Below are positions 1-8,127 of a stretch of DNA of 13,578 nt, one piece after another. The notes under the pieces were generated by a model that saw nothing but the letters and a program-made list of their open reading frames with translations, did no database searches and was not told where the DNA came from. Source of the DNA: an uncultured Gemmatimonadota bacterium (lineage in GTDB: Bacteria > Gemmatimonadota > Gemmatimonadetes > Gemmatimonadales > Gemmatimonadaceae); contig CAMLIU010000009.1 in assembly GCA_946479995.1 (NCBI GenBank), forward strand, positions 1 to 13,578. Direction: 5' to 3'. How positions within the stretch are numbered: position 1 is the stretch's first letter; every line of letters begins with the position of its first letter. Position numbers and translations under genes: made by a program.

Positions 1-512
1 AGCGCGTGCCCGCCACGGAAACGCAGGGGCGCATCCACACCTCCGCCGCCACGGTCGCCGTCCTTCCGGAAGCGGAAGAGGTGGACGTGAAGATCGAGGA
101 CAAGGATCTTCGCATCGACGTGTTCCGCTCCAGCGGCCCCGGCGGCCAGTCCGTGAACACGACCGACAGTGCGGTGCGCATCACCCACATCCCGTCGGGG
201 CTGGTGGTCTCGCAGCAGGACCAGAAATCCCAGCTGCAGAACAAGCTGAAGGCGATGGAAGTGCTTCGCGCCCGCCTGCTGGACCTGCGCGTGGCGGAGC
301 AGGAGGCCGAGCGCTCGCGCATGCGCAAGTCGCAGGTGGGCACGGGAGACCGGTCGGCGAAGATCCGCACCTACAACTTTCCGCAGAGCCGCCTCACCGA
401 TCATCGCATCGGCTTCACGACGCACGACCTGTCGGGCGTGATGGATGGCCACATCGAGACCGTGATCGACGCGCTGCGGCTCGCCGACGTGGAGGAGCAG
501 CTCGGTGGGTGA
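1..512 (+). CDS. prfA: Peptide chain release factor 1 (RF-1), C-terminal part, 5' end outside window
   Basis: This gene encodes the class I release factor that reads UAA and UAG stop codons in the ribosomal A site and triggers hydrolysis of peptidyl-tRNA. The reading frame is open from the window edge. The GTG at position 6 is an internal valine of the conserved stretch [20 protein letters not shown], so the true start lies upstream. The catalytic loop [16 protein letters not shown] is intact, with the GGQ codons at 141-149. The RF-1 family signatures [14 protein letters not shown] and LTDHRI follow at about 352-410. The codon-recognition domain (PxT motif) lies outside the window. The stop overlaps the start of prmC by 8 bases. 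The prfA-prmC pairing is a widespread bacterial arrangement that couples the factor to the enzyme modifying its GGQ glutamine. RF-1 rather than RF-2 is inferred from the pairing and from general similarity to E. coli RF-1. Confidence 0.96.
   Translation, partial: RVPATETQGRIHTSAATVAVLPEAEEVDVKIEDKDLRIDVFRSSGPGGQSVNTTDSAVRITHIPSGLVVSQQDQKSQLQNKLKAMEVLRARLLDLRVAEQEAERSRMRKSQVGTGDRSAKIRTYNFPQSRLTDHRIGFTTHDLSGVMDGHIETVIDALRLADVEEQLGG
491..497 (+). promoter_or_regulatory. Ribosome binding site for prmC
   Basis: GGAGGAG lies 7 bases upstream of the GTG at 505, within the last codons of prfA. It supports a GTG start that overlaps the prfA stop. Confidence 0.75.
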
Positions 513-1395
513 CGCGCTGCTCGCGCCGCGATCGCTGGGCGCGCTCACGAGCGAGATCGCGAGACTGCTGACGCCGGCCTTCGGCCACGACGCCGAGCGG
601 GAGGCGCGTGAGCTGCTCGCGGCATTGCACGACATGCCGCGCCACTGGCCGTTGCTCGAGCGCGGCACCACTATGAGCGCGGATGCCTGGGAGCGGGCCT
701 TGTCCGCGGCGGCGCGGCGGGCGCGGGGCGCACCGCTCCAGTACGCCGCCGGCCGCGCGGCCTTCCGACACCTCACGCTGGACGTGGACGAGCGCGTGCT
801 CATTCCCCGCCCGGAGACGGAGCAGCTCGTGGAGATCGTCCTCGAGCTCACGCGGGACCAGTCGGGCGGGGTGGTGGTGGACGTCGGCACCGGCTCGGGC
901 GCGATCGCGCTCGCGCTGGCGAGCGAGGGGCCATTCGAGAAGGTGATCGCCACCGACCTGTCGCTCGATGCGCTGGAGGTCGCACGCGGCAATGTTCGCC
1001 GCTGCGCCGGCGCGCTGCGCGCCGAGGTCTCGCTGCGGCACGGCTCGCTCCTCGGGCCGGTGACCGAGCGTGGCGTGCGCGCGGTGGTCTCGAACCCGCC
1101 ATACATTGCGTATGACGAAGCGGTCGCGCTGCCGGCGAGCGTGCGCAACTGGGAGCCGGCGGTGGCGCTGTACAGCGGGGCCGACGGCATGGCTGTGACG
1201 GCTCGCCTCGTGCGCGAGGCGGCCCTGTCGCTCGCCGACGGCGGCGTGTTCGCCGTGGAAGTGGATGCGCGACGCGCGGGCGTCGCGGCCGAGCTGGTCG
1301 CGAGCGCGGGTGCCTACGACGACGTGCGAGTGCTGCTGGATCTCACCGGCCGCGAGCGGTTCGTGGTCGCCAGACGACGGGAGGAGCGGGTATGA
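505..1395 (+). CDS. prmC: Peptide chain release factor N5-glutamine methyltransferase PrmC (HemK)
   Basis: This is a SAM-dependent methyltransferase that transfers a methyl group to the side-chain amide of the GGQ glutamine of release factors, raising termination efficiency. The protein is 296 residues, close to the usual 275-300. An N-terminal helical domain of about 95 residues is followed by the conserved IPRPETE segment (100-106). The Rossmann methyltransferase core carries the SAM glycine loop GTGSG (128-132), an acidic ATDLS strand end (D151) and the diagnostic substrate-amide motif NPPY (197-200). The N-terminal domain and release-factor context favour PrmC over the ribosomal-protein enzyme PrmB. 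The start is GTG at 505, preceded by GGAGGAG at 491-497 with a 7-base spacer, inside the end of prfA. The stop overlaps the next ATG as ATGA, suggesting translational coupling. Confidence 0.95.
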   Translation: MGDALLAPRSLGALTSEIARLLTPAFGHDAEREARELLAALHDMPRHWPLLERGTTMSADAWERALSAAARRARGAPLQYAAGRAAFRHLTLDVDERVLIPRPETEQLVEIVLELTRDQSGGVVVDVGTGSGAIALALASEGPFEKVIATDLSLDALEVARGNVRRCAGALRAEVSLRHGSLLGPVTERGVRAVVSNPPYIAYDEAVALPASVRNWEPAVALYSGADGMAVTARLVREAALSLADGGVFAVEVDARRAGVAAELVASAGAYDDVRVLLDLTGRERFVVARRREERV

Positions 1396-1745
1396 TCGAG
1401 GACAAGGCGAAGGAGCTCGGACGGCTGATCGGCCAGAGCCCGGAATACCAGGCCGTGAAGCGCGCCAACGACGCGCTCAGCCAGGACACGGCCGCCGTGG
1501 CGCTGCTGCGACAGATGGAGCAGCTCCGGATCAACGCCCAGCAGATGATCCAGCGCGGGGAACGCCCGACGGAGGAGATGGAGAAGGAGCTGGACGGACT
1601 GCTCGGCCAGGTGCAGGGGCAGCCTGTCTACCAGCGTCTCGTCGCCGCCCAGGAGAACTTCGACAAGATCATGGGCAAGGTGAACGACTGGATCGTGGAC
1701 GGCATCGAACGCGGCGCAGCGAGCCCGATCATCACGCTCGGCTAG
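1392..1745 (+). CDS. YlbF/YmcA family helical protein (RNase Y-complex-like)
   Basis: This is a 117-residue, all-helical, charged protein with no signal peptide. It shows YlbF/YmcA family features: an N-terminal [19 protein letters not shown] segment, a central helix pair rich in Q, M and E, and a second copy-like VQGQPVYQRLVAAQENFD near the end. In Bacillus subtilis, YlbF, YmcA and YaaT form a complex that directs RNase Y in mRNA maturation and affects competence, biofilm and sporulation. Whether that role holds here is unknown. The Bacillus complex is reported to bind iron-sulfur clusters, but this protein has no cysteine. It starts at the ATG overlapping the prmC stop, with GGGAGGAG at 1379-1386 as ribosome binding site, and ends 6 bases before the first possible tmk start. 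Family assignment is moderately firm; function is not. Confidence 0.8.
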   Translation: MIEDKAKELGRLIGQSPEYQAVKRANDALSQDTAAVALLRQMEQLRINAQQMIQRGERPTEEMEKELDGLLGQVQGQPVYQRLVAAQENFDKIMGKVNDWIVDGIERGAASPIITLG

Positions 1746-1751
1746 CACGCC

Positions 1752-2435
1752 ATGCACGGGAGCGCGCGGGGAATGCTGATCGTCTTCGAGGGAGGCGAGG
1801 GATCGGGCAAGTCCACGCAGCTTCGCCTGCTCTCGCGCGACCTCGAGCGTCACGCCGTACCGCACGTCTGCCTGCGCGAGCCGGGCGGAACGCCACTCGG
1901 CACCGAGGTCCGCCGCCTGCTGCTCGATCGTGCGTCGGACATCGAGCCCCGCGCCGAAGCGCTGCTGTTCATGGCGTCCCGTGCGCAGCTGGTGGAGCGC
2001 GAGATCCGGCCGGCACTCGAGCGCGGCGAGGTCGTGCTTCTCGATCGCTTCTTCCTCTCGACGTACGCGTACCAGGTTGCCGGGCACGGGCTCCCCGAAG
2101 CCGAAGTGCGCGCGGCCAACCGCTTCGCGACAGACGGATTGTCGCCCGACGTCACGCTGCTCTTCACCTTTCCGGTGGAAGCGGGGCTGGCGCGCGCCGC
2201 GCGGCGCCCCGCGGCGCACGACCGGATGGAAGCGATGGGCGAGCCCTTCCACCGGCGGGTGGCGGACGCGTTCGGTACGTACGCCGACCCCGCGTGGCAG
2301 GCGAATCATCCCGAGTGCGGGCCCATCATCCCGGTGGACGCCGAAGGGAGCGAGGAGCAGGTGATGGCGCGAGTCCGCGCGGCGCTGCGCGCCCGGTGGC
2401 CCGGAACTTTCCCCCTCGTTGGTGGATCAGCCTGA
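1752..2435 (+). CDS. tmk: Thymidylate kinase (dTMP kinase)
   Basis: The enzyme phosphorylates dTMP to dTDP with ATP, an essential step in dTTP supply. The P-loop EGGEGSGKST occupies residues 13-22, with lysine 20 as the phosphate-binding residue. The conserved LREPGGTPLG segment is near residue 37. The DR-F motif in LLDRFFLSTYAYQ (about 96-108) is the TMP kinase hallmark, and an arginine-rich LID-like stretch, ARAARRP then HDRM, lies at about 145-160. Length is 227 residues, slightly above the usual 205-215. Two starts are possible: the ATG at 1752, with no obvious ribosome binding site, and the ATG at 1773, which is preceded by GGGAG at 1758-1762 and gives a protein beginning MLIVFEGG, a common Tmk N-terminus. 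The longer form is given as the outer limit. Its 3' end precedes the protease gene by about 43 bases. Confidence 0.94.
   Translation: MHGSARGMLIVFEGGEGSGKSTQLRLLSRDLERHAVPHVCLREPGGTPLGTEVRRLLLDRASDIEPRAEALLFMASRAQLVEREIRPALERGEVVLLDRFFLSTYAYQVAGHGLPEAEVRAANRFATDGLSPDVTLLFTFPVEAGLARAARRPAAHDRMEAMGEPFHRRVADAFGTYADPAWQANHPECGPIIPVDAEGSEEQVMARVRAALRARWPGTFPLVGGSA
1758..1762 (+). promoter_or_regulatory. Possible ribosome binding site for an internal tmk start
   Basis: GGGAG lies 10 bases before the ATG at 1773, while the ATG at 1752 has no purine-rich stretch upstream. This favours translation of tmk from 1773, seven codons downstream of the first ATG. Confidence 0.45.
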
Positions 2436-2466
2436 CAGCGGGCACAATCGGGCGCCGGGGCGCCGG

Positions 2467-2472
2467 AAGGAG
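2467..2472 (+). promoter_or_regulatory. Ribosome binding site deciding the ctpA start
   Basis: AAGGAG sits 6 bases before the ATG at 2479. The upstream in-frame GTG at 2419 would place a hydrophilic 20-residue extension before the membrane segment and overlap tmk, and it has no comparable site. Confidence 0.7.
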
Positions 2473-2478
2473 AGCGGG

Positions 2479-4062
2479 ATGAGATCGAGAGGAGTAGTGG
2501 CGGCTGCACTGCTGGTCGGTGCGCTGGTGACGGGCGGCTGGCTCATGGAGCGCGGCGGCCACGGTGCCCCGCGCGACGTGCGCGCGCAGGCGCAGCTGTT
2601 CGACGAGGTGTTCCAGCACCTGCGCCGCGACTACGTGGATACGCTCTCCGACTCCGCGCTGTACCGCCGCGCCGTCGCCGGCGTGGTGGAGGAGCTGCAC
2701 GATCCGCACTCGCTGTACCTCGATCCGCGACGCCTGAGCCAGCTCGAGGAGAGCACGACCGGCCACTACGCCGGTGTCGGCATCCGGATGGACGTGCGCG
2801 ACAGCGGCATCACCGTCGTCGCGACCCTTCCCGGGACTCCCGCCGACCGCGCGGGGATCGAGACGGGCGACCGCATCGTCGAGATCGACGGCAAGCCCAC
2901 CGCCGGCCTCACCGACGACGAAGCGCTGAAGGCGCTGCGCGGACAGGCAGGCTCCAGGGTGAAGGTGTCGGTCGATCGTCCCGGGCTGGCGACGCAGCTC
3001 CCGTTCACCCTGAAGCGCGCCGAGATCGACGTCAATCCGGTGCAGCACGCCGTCATGCTTCCCGACCACGTCGGTTACGTTGACCTGACCGTGTTCAGCA
3101 GCGACGCGGCGCGCAACCTCACGCACGCCATCGATTCGCTCCGGACGCAGGGCGCTCGCGCGCTCGTTCTCGACCTGCGCGGCGATCCCGGCGGCCTCCT
3201 CGACCAGGGGATCGACGTGGCCGATCTCTTTCTCGACCGAGGACAGCGCATCGTGTCCACGCGTGGGCGCTCGGCGGAGGAGAGCCAGACGTACGTGGAC
3301 CAGCATCCGCAGCCGTACGCCGGGCTGCCGCTCGTCATCCTCGCCGACAGCGGCACCGCGTCGGCGAGCGAGATCGTGGCTGGCGCGCTGCAGGATCACG
3401 ACCGCGCCCTCGTGGTGGGCACGACGACGTTCGGGAAGGGAAGCGCGCAGCGCGTGTTCCATCTCGACGAAGGAGCCCTCAAGCTCACGACCGCGCGGTG
3501 GTTCACGCCGAGCGGGCGCAGCATCGATCGTCCCCGGCCATCGGCGGCCGACGACGAGCAGGACGCGACTCCGCGCGACACGGCACCACGCCCGAAGTTC
3601 CGGACGGATGCCGGGCGTACGGTGCTCGGCGGCGGCGGGATCGTTCCCGACGTCGTGGTGCCCGAGCCTGCGCTCACGCGCGAGGGACGTGCCCTCCAGA
3701 CCGCGCTTGGCGAGAAGGTCCCCGCGTTCCGCGACGTGGTGGTCGGATACGCGCTGTCGCTGAAGGGATCGGGAGCCGTGAGCGCTCCCGACTTCAAGGT
3801 GACGCCCGCCATGCGCGACGAGCTGTACCGGCGGCTGGCGGCGCGGGGGATCATGGTGGATCGCGCCGTCTACGACGCGGCCGCGCCGCTGGTGAACCGG
3901 GTGCTCGGAGACGAGATCGCGCATTATGTGTTCGGGACGCGCGCGGCGTTCGAGCGCTCCCTGCGCGACGACCAGGCGCTGGCGAAGGCGCTCGCGCTGC
4001 TGCAGGGAGTCTCCACCCCCGCCGCCCTCCTGGCGCGCGTCCCGGAACCCGCGCGGAAGTAG
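2479..4062 (+). CDS. ctpA: Carboxyl-terminal processing protease, S41 family (CtpA-like), PDZ-containing
   Basis: This is an exported serine protease of the Prc/CtpA type, which trims or degrades envelope proteins from their C-termini. The 527-residue protein starts with a hydrophobic segment at about 5-21, a signal peptide or membrane anchor. A helical N-terminal S41 domain (about 33-95) follows, then a PDZ domain (about 99-175, GVGIRMDV to VKVSVDRPG) and the protease core. The core has the DLRGDPGGLL motif, the nucleophile region SGTASASEI with catalytic Ser295 (codon 3361-3363), and TFGKG with catalytic Lys320. The 25-residue Ser-Lys spacing matches E. coli Prc. The GGGGIVPDVVVPE segment that usually closes the core is present, followed by about 120 mostly helical residues. 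The gene lies just after tmk on the same strand and is probably co-transcribed. Natural substrates cannot be read from the sequence. Confidence 0.93.
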   Translation: MRSRGVVAAALLVGALVTGGWLMERGGHGAPRDVRAQAQLFDEVFQHLRRDYVDTLSDSALYRRAVAGVVEELHDPHSLYLDPRRLSQLEESTTGHYAGVGIRMDVRDSGITVVATLPGTPADRAGIETGDRIVEIDGKPTAGLTDDEALKALRGQAGSRVKVSVDRPGLATQLPFTLKRAEIDVNPVQHAVMLPDHVGYVDLTVFSSDAARNLTHAIDSLRTQGARALVLDLRGDPGGLLDQGIDVADLFLDRGQRIVSTRGRSAEESQTYVDQHPQPYAGLPLVILADSGTASASEIVAGALQDHDRALVVGTTTFGKGSAQRVFHLDEGALKLTTARWFTPSGRSIDRPRPSAADDEQDATPRDTAPRPKFRTDAGRTVLGGGGIVPDVVVPEPALTREGRALQTALGEKVPAFRDVVVGYALSLKGSGAVSAPDFKVTPAMRDELYRRLAARGIMVDRAVYDAAAPLVNRVLGDEIAHYVFGTRAAFERSLRDDQALAKALALLQGVSTPAALLARVPEPARK

Positions 4063-4197
4063 CCGCTCCCGGCTGAGCGCCCGACCGGCCATCGGCCGCT
4101 CGTTGCCCCCATCTGGCGACGGGCGGCCGTTCGTCATACGTTCCCGACGGCGAGCCGGCGTTCGCCGGCCCGCGGTCTCCCGCATGGCAGGTGCGCC
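4063..4197 (+). other. Intergenic gap before the kinase, with short hairpins
   Basis: This 135-base gap is the longest without a gene. It separates the housekeeping run from the kinase block and should hold any terminator for ctpA and promoter for the kinase. Two small inverted repeats are visible: CGGCC/GGCCG with a 3-base loop (4086-4098), and GCCGGCG/CGCCGGC with a 2-base spacer (4154-4169). Neither is followed by a T run, so intrinsic termination is not clear. I cannot point to a convincing -35/-10 pair. Confidence 0.4.
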
Positions 4198-7100
4198 ATG
4201 GACGTGGACGACGTCTTCGCGGCAGCCATCGCCCCCCGCTACCAGATCGAGCGCACGCTCGGTGAGGGCGGGATGGCCATCGTGTACCTGGCGCGCGACT
4301 CGCGGCACGGCCGGTTCGTCGCGCTCAAGGTCCTGCGTCCCGAGGTAGCGACGACGCTCGGCGGCGAGCGATTCCTGCGCGAGATCGCCATCGCCGCGCG
4401 GCTGGTGCACCCCAACATCCTCCCCCTGCACGACTCCGGGGAGGCAGCCGGCCGCCTGTACTACGTGATGCCGTACGTGCAGGGGGCGACGCTGCGCCAG
4501 CGGCTGGATCGCGAGAAGCAGCTGCCGCTCGCCGACGTCGCCGACATCACGTCCCAGGTCGCGGCCGCGCTGGACTACGCGCACGCGCAGGGGGTGGTGC
4601 ACCGCGACGTGAAGCCCGACAACGTGCTGCTCGTGGAAGATCGCGTGCTCGTGGCCGACTTCGGCCTCGCGCGCGCGCTGACGAGCGCCGCCAGCACGCC
4701 GCTGACGCGGACGGGGACGGTGGTTGGCACGCCGGCGTACATGAGCCCCGAGCAGTGCGCGCCGGGCGAGACGGTGGATGAACGGAGCGACGTGTACGCC
4801 CTGGCGTGCATGACGTACGAGATGATCGCCGGGGTGACGCCGTTCAGGGGAGCGACGGCGCAGGCGATGATGGCGCACCAGATCTCGGGTGATCCGCCGT
4901 CGGTGTGTGCGGAGCGGGAGCGGTGTCCCGCCGCCGTGGACGAGGTGTTGAAGCGGGGGTTGGCGAAGTCGCCGGCCGACCGGTATCAGCGGGCGGGGGA
5001 GTTCGCGGGGGCGTTGAACGCTGCGATGCAGGGGACTGCGGAGCGATCCGGGCCCGCGGTCGCCGGCCGGCGTGCTGCGCAGCGGAACCGTCGCTGGATG
5101 TCGGTTGGCGCGCTGGCACTCGCCATCGTGGTCGGCGGTTGGTTCGTGGCACGCAACGCGGGCGCGGGGCCGGCGCTGGATCGGAACGTGTACGTCGTGT
5201 TTCCCTTCCGCGATGATTCCGCCACCAGACGCACCGGACTGGATGGCGAGGAAGCCGCCAGCAGGTTGAACCGTGCCATGCGGAGCTGGCGGGGCATCCA
5301 GGTGGTCGACGTGCTTCGCGTGAGCGACCTGTGGGCGCGGAATCGCCCCGGTACCGTAGATGACGGTCTCAGGGCGGCCGAGGCGCTGAGCGCCGGCGAA
5401 CTGGCGTGGGGACAGATGCGCATCGTCGGCGACTCGCTGGAGATGCATGTGGTCGCGTACGACGTTTCTGCCGGACGGGGTGCGTCGCGCGACTTCCAGC
5501 GATCGCTGCCCGTCGCCGACCGCGACGAGCACATGATGGACAGCGTGTTTGCCGCGCTCGCGGATTCCGTCATCAACGGTGGCCAGCCGCCGACGGGCAT
5601 CGACGTGTACGGCACGCACGACCTCCAGGCGCGCGATGAGTTCAGATACGGCTCGGAGGCACTGCAACGCTTCGATTTTTCCGCCGCGCAGAGTCACTTC
5701 GATGCGGCCACGCTCGCTGATGAGAACTTCGCGCTGGCGCACTTCTGGGCTGCGCGCATACGCGCCTGGCGGGGGATCACGCCGCCATCCGCGTGGCTCC
5801 CGGACATCAGCCAGGCCGTTCGCCTCCGCGACTCACTGACGGTCACCGACCGCGAGCACGCGCTCGCGCTGCTGAACCTGGCGAAAGGTCGCGCTCCCGA
5901 TGCGTGCCGACTCTACCGCGGCCTGCTGGTCACCGACCCCAACGATTTTGCGGCCTGGCTCGGTCTCGGTGACTGCAACGCACTCGATGACGGCGTGGTG
6001 CGCGATTCCCGCAGTCGGACCGGATATGCCTTCCGCGGGAGCTACTGGATGGCGGTCACCGCCTATCGACGCGCGCTGGAGATCATGCCCTCGCTGCATC
6101 AGGCCGAGCGGGGCGCCGCGTTCCAGCGTCTGGCTGGGCGGGTCCTGTACACAGAGGAGAGCCGGCTGCGTCGTGGCGTCGGAGTATCGCCTGACACGCA
6201 GCGCTACGTGGCGTTCCCGTCGTTCGCCGGGGATTCTCTCGGCTTCGTCCCCATGCCCTACCGGTTGGCGACCGCTGCCAACCTCCGGCCCGCGACGGAG
6301 TATCACGCCGTCCTCTGGGCGGCCACGACGATGCGTGAGCTGACGCGAGAATGGATCGACGCATTTCCCACTAGCGCCGATGCGCAGGCCGCGTACTCGC
6401 TGGCGCTCGAGACGGCCGGAGCGATCGAGGGATCGACGACTGAACTTCCGCAGGCGCTCTCGCGCATGCGGCGCGCGGCGGCACAGACCGATTCGGCCGA
6501 CCAGCGGGTATACCGGGACGTTGCCGTCGTGCGGCTCCTGCTCAAGCTCGACAGCCTCCCGAGCGCGAGGCGACTCTCCGATTCACTGTTGTCGTCCGTT
6601 CCTTCACCGACTCCCCATCAGGCCGGCTACCTGGCGAACCTGGCCGCCCTGACGGGACGCGCGCGACGTGCAGCGGCACTGCTGCGCGTCGCCGCGGCGG
6701 ACAGCGAGCACGTGCCCTTCCTGGGCTTCGACGGTCGACGGCTCGTGCTGCCCGGTGACCTGATGCCGAGCATCCTGGCGCTTCGCGTGTATGCGGCGCT
6801 CGGCGAGCCGCGGGACAGCGTTCGGGCGACCTATCAGCAGGTGGAGCGCATGCTGCGGAGGAGCGTGCCGGCTGCGACACGACTCGCCATGCGCAGCAAG
6901 GTCCTGTGGACGCCCGCCGTGCTCGCCGAGGACGACCTTGCCGCGACGGAGCTGGCGGACATGCCCGATGCCGATCCGCTGCTGGAAATGCGTGCCGCCG
7001 TCTCGCGTCACGACGCGCGTGCCGCACGCGCCGCGGGCGATCGCTTCTCGGCACAGGCGGAGGCGTTCACGCCGGGCGCCACCGGGATCGATCGCAGGTG

Positions 7101-7380
7101 GGCGTACGCCACCATGCTGCTCGCCATCGGCGATAGTGCTGCCGCGATCCGGGAGCTCGACGTGGCGCTCGACGCGCTGCCGCGGGCGCGCAGTATCCTG
7201 CTGGAGGTCACGCCGCAGGCGGCTGCGGTGGGCAGGACGCTCCTGCTTCGTACGCAACTGGCCCTTCGCGAGCGGGACCGCGCGACCGCCAGGCGCCGAT
7301 TCACCCAGCTGGAGCTGCTGTGGAGCGCCGCCGATACGGAGCTCAAGTCAGCAGTGGACGCGTTGCGACGGCAACTCTAG
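4198..7380 (+). CDS. Membrane Ser/Thr protein kinase with large extracytoplasmic TPR-like region
   Basis: This is a Hanks-type kinase of 1060 residues. The cytoplasmic kinase domain (about 15-275) has a glycine loop GEGGMA (22-27), the VALK lysine K44, catalytic loop HRDVKPDN (135-142, base D137), DFG (154-156) and YMSPEQ in place of APE (181-186). The activation loop, TSAASTPLTRTGTVVGT, offers several threonines for autophosphorylation, so the enzyme should be active. An arginine-rich linker precedes one membrane span (about 302-317). The outer part opens with a segment resembling TolB/FlgO-like domains (about 329-455, VYVVFPFRDD onward). Helical, TPR-like repeats follow from about 470, for example the stretch from EALQRFDFSAAQSHFDAAT. 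That combination is common in Gemmatimonadetes and Acidobacteria kinases. No PASTA repeats are present, and no partner phosphatase is visible. The ribosome binding site is weak. The two downstream lipoprotein genes lie on the same strand. Confidence 0.93.
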   Translation: MDVDDVFAAAIAPRYQIERTLGEGGMAIVYLARDSRHGRFVALKVLRPEVATTLGGERFLREIAIAARLVHPNILPLHDSGEAAGRLYYVMPYVQGATLRQRLDREKQLPLADVADITSQVAAALDYAHAQGVVHRDVKPDNVLLVEDRVLVADFGLARALTSAASTPLTRTGTVVGTPAYMSPEQCAPGETVDERSDVYALACMTYEMIAGVTPFRGATAQAMMAHQISGDPPSVCAERERCPAAVDEVLKRGLAKSPADRYQRAGEFAGALNAAMQGTAERSGPAVAGRRAAQRNRRWMSVGALALAIVVGGWFVARNAGAGPALDRNVYVVFPFRDDSATRRTGLDGEEAASRLNRAMRSWRGIQVVDVLRVSDLWARNRPGTVDDGLRAAEALSAGELAWGQMRIVGDSLEMHVVAYDVSAGRGASRDFQRSLPVADRDEHMMDSVFAALADSVINGGQPPTGIDVYGTHDLQARDEFRYGSEALQRFDFSAAQSHFDAATLADENFALAHFWAARIRAWRGITPPSAWLPDISQAVRLRDSLTVTDREHALALLNLAKGRAPDACRLYRGLLVTDPNDFAAWLGLGDCNALDDGVVRDSRSRTGYAFRGSYWMAVTAYRRALEIMPSLHQAERGAAFQRLAGRVLYTEESRLRRGVGVSPDTQRYVAFPSFAGDSLGFVPMPYRLATAANLRPATEYHAVLWAATTMRELTREWIDAFPTSADAQAAYSLALETAGAIEGSTTELPQALSRMRRAAAQTDSADQRVYRDVAVVRLLLKLDSLPSARRLSDSLLSSVPSPTPHQAGYLANLAALTGRARRAAALLRVAAADSEHVPFLGFDGRRLVLPGDLMPSILALRVYAALGEPRDSVRATYQQVERMLRRSVPAATRLAMRSKVLWTPAVLAEDDLAATELADMPDADPLLEMRAAVSRHDARAARAAGDRFSAQAEAFTPGATGIDRRWAYATMLLAIGDSAAAIRELDVALDALPRARSILLEVTPQAAAVGRTLLLRTQLALRERDRATARRRFTQLELLWSAADTELKSAVDALRRQL

Positions 7381-7424
7381 CCGCTGCGGCGGACTCGTCG
7401 CGGTGGAGCAGGTCCCACGGGCCC

Positions 7425-7430
7425 GGGAGG
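7425..7430 (+). promoter_or_regulatory. Ribosome binding site fixing the first lipoprotein start
   Basis: GGGAGG lies 5 bases before the ATG at 7436. The frame is open far upstream inside the kinase gene, so this site, together with the signal peptide that begins here, sets the start. Confidence 0.8.
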
Positions 7431-7435
7431 ACACC

Positions 7436-8056
7436 ATGTTCCAGTCAGACGGACAGCCACGACAACTCGTTCTCGCGCTGCTTCTGGTGCTCGCTGCTGG
7501 CGGAGGCTGCGGCAGGGGCGATACGCGGGCGGACTCGCCGTCCGCTCGTGGGGCGTCGTCCGTCCCCGCCGCCGACGATACTTCGCGCGCCGCGCTTCTG
7601 CGCGAAGCGGAGTCCCTCTACGTCTATGATCGGGACGAGCGGAAACCGCTCACGCGCACCGACCCTGACTTCAAGGGCCCGGTGGTGGAAGACAAGGCGC
7701 TGCCCGACGTCCGGATCTCGACGGCGCGACTCAAGGATCCCAGACGTCATCCGCGTTATCGCATCATCGCCCGCATCAACAGCAGTGCGCCCTACGACGG
7801 ACTCGGGCTGGGCAAGGGATTCAACTACGTGTGGCGCAATTCATGGGACAGTGCGCAGGCGGGCACGTGGGTGACGAAGATCATCCCGAGCGACGCCTCG
7901 AAGCCTGATCACGTGCTCACGCGCGATTCGCGGGACATTCCCTACTCACACGGCGACGCGCGCGAGCCGCGGCTCGTGCGCATCAAGGTACACAGCGTGG
8001 CCCTTGGTCTGTGCATCGACGATCCGCGGTGCGGAGGTCACTGCGGCTATTACTGA
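7436..8056 (+). CDS. Putative lipoprotein with C-terminal CIDDPxCGGHCGY motif (copy 1)
   Basis: I do not recognise this family. The 206-residue protein begins with a lipoprotein-type signal peptide: a hydrophobic run at about 11-21, then a small-residue stretch AAGGG before Cys25. The -3 glycine is not a textbook lipobox residue. A low-complexity Ala/Ser/Asp linker follows to about residue 50. The folded part has ESLYVYDRDE, the charged segment RRHPRYRIIARI, a glycine/aromatic block GLGLGKGFNYVWRN (about 122-135) and a closing CIDDPRCGGHCGYY. Apart from the anchor cysteine, its only cysteines are C193, C199 and C203, with H202 between the last two, so a disulfide or a metal site is conceivable. 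The residue after Cys25 is Gly, not Asp, which under the E. coli rule suggests outer-membrane sorting. It lies 55 bases after the kinase, and a paralogue follows. Confidence 0.85.
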   Translation: MFQSDGQPRQLVLALLLVLAAGGGCGRGDTRADSPSARGASSVPAADDTSRAALLREAESLYVYDRDERKPLTRTDPDFKGPVVEDKALPDVRISTARLKDPRRHPRYRIIARINSSAPYDGLGLGKGFNYVWRNSWDSAQAGTWVTKIIPSDASKPDHVLTRDSRDIPYSHGDAREPRLVRIKVHSVALGLCIDDPRCGGHCGYY

Positions 8057-8113
8057 GCGGGGCGCGAGAGGGCGACGTCGCCCGAAGCGTATGCAGGGGA
8101 GCGGTCAACCGAG

Positions 8114-8119
8114 AGAGGA
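8114..8119 (+). promoter_or_regulatory. Ribosome binding site fixing the second lipoprotein start
   Basis: AGAGGA lies 8 bases before the ATG at 8128. The frame is open upstream to 8011, but that extension is arginine-rich, overlaps the preceding gene and has no signal character. Confidence 0.65.
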
Positions 8120-8127
8120 CAACGCAA

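Noticed and set aside
1265..2482. A 405-codon plus-strand frame overlapping prmC, the YlbF-like gene and tmk.
   Set aside because: It is a shifted frame through three recognised genes, with a composition of Arg, Ala, Gly and Pro typical of frame shadows.
4103..4142. TTGCCC (4103-4108) and TACGTT (4137-4142) as a kinase promoter.
   Set aside because: The spacer is 28 bases, far from the 16-18 expected for a sigma-70-type promoter, and both hexamers match poorly.
2326..5742. A 1138-codon open frame on the minus strand opposite ctpA and the kinase.
   Set aside because: It is arginine- and histidine-rich with no domain motif, and it mirrors two well-supported genes. In DNA this GC-rich, long stop-free antisense frames arise by chance.
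8011..8127. An N-terminal extension of the second lipoprotein starting at 8011.
   Set aside because: The added residues are arginine-rich, overlap the first lipoprotein's end, and would bury the signal peptide. The ATG at 8128 has a ribosome binding site.
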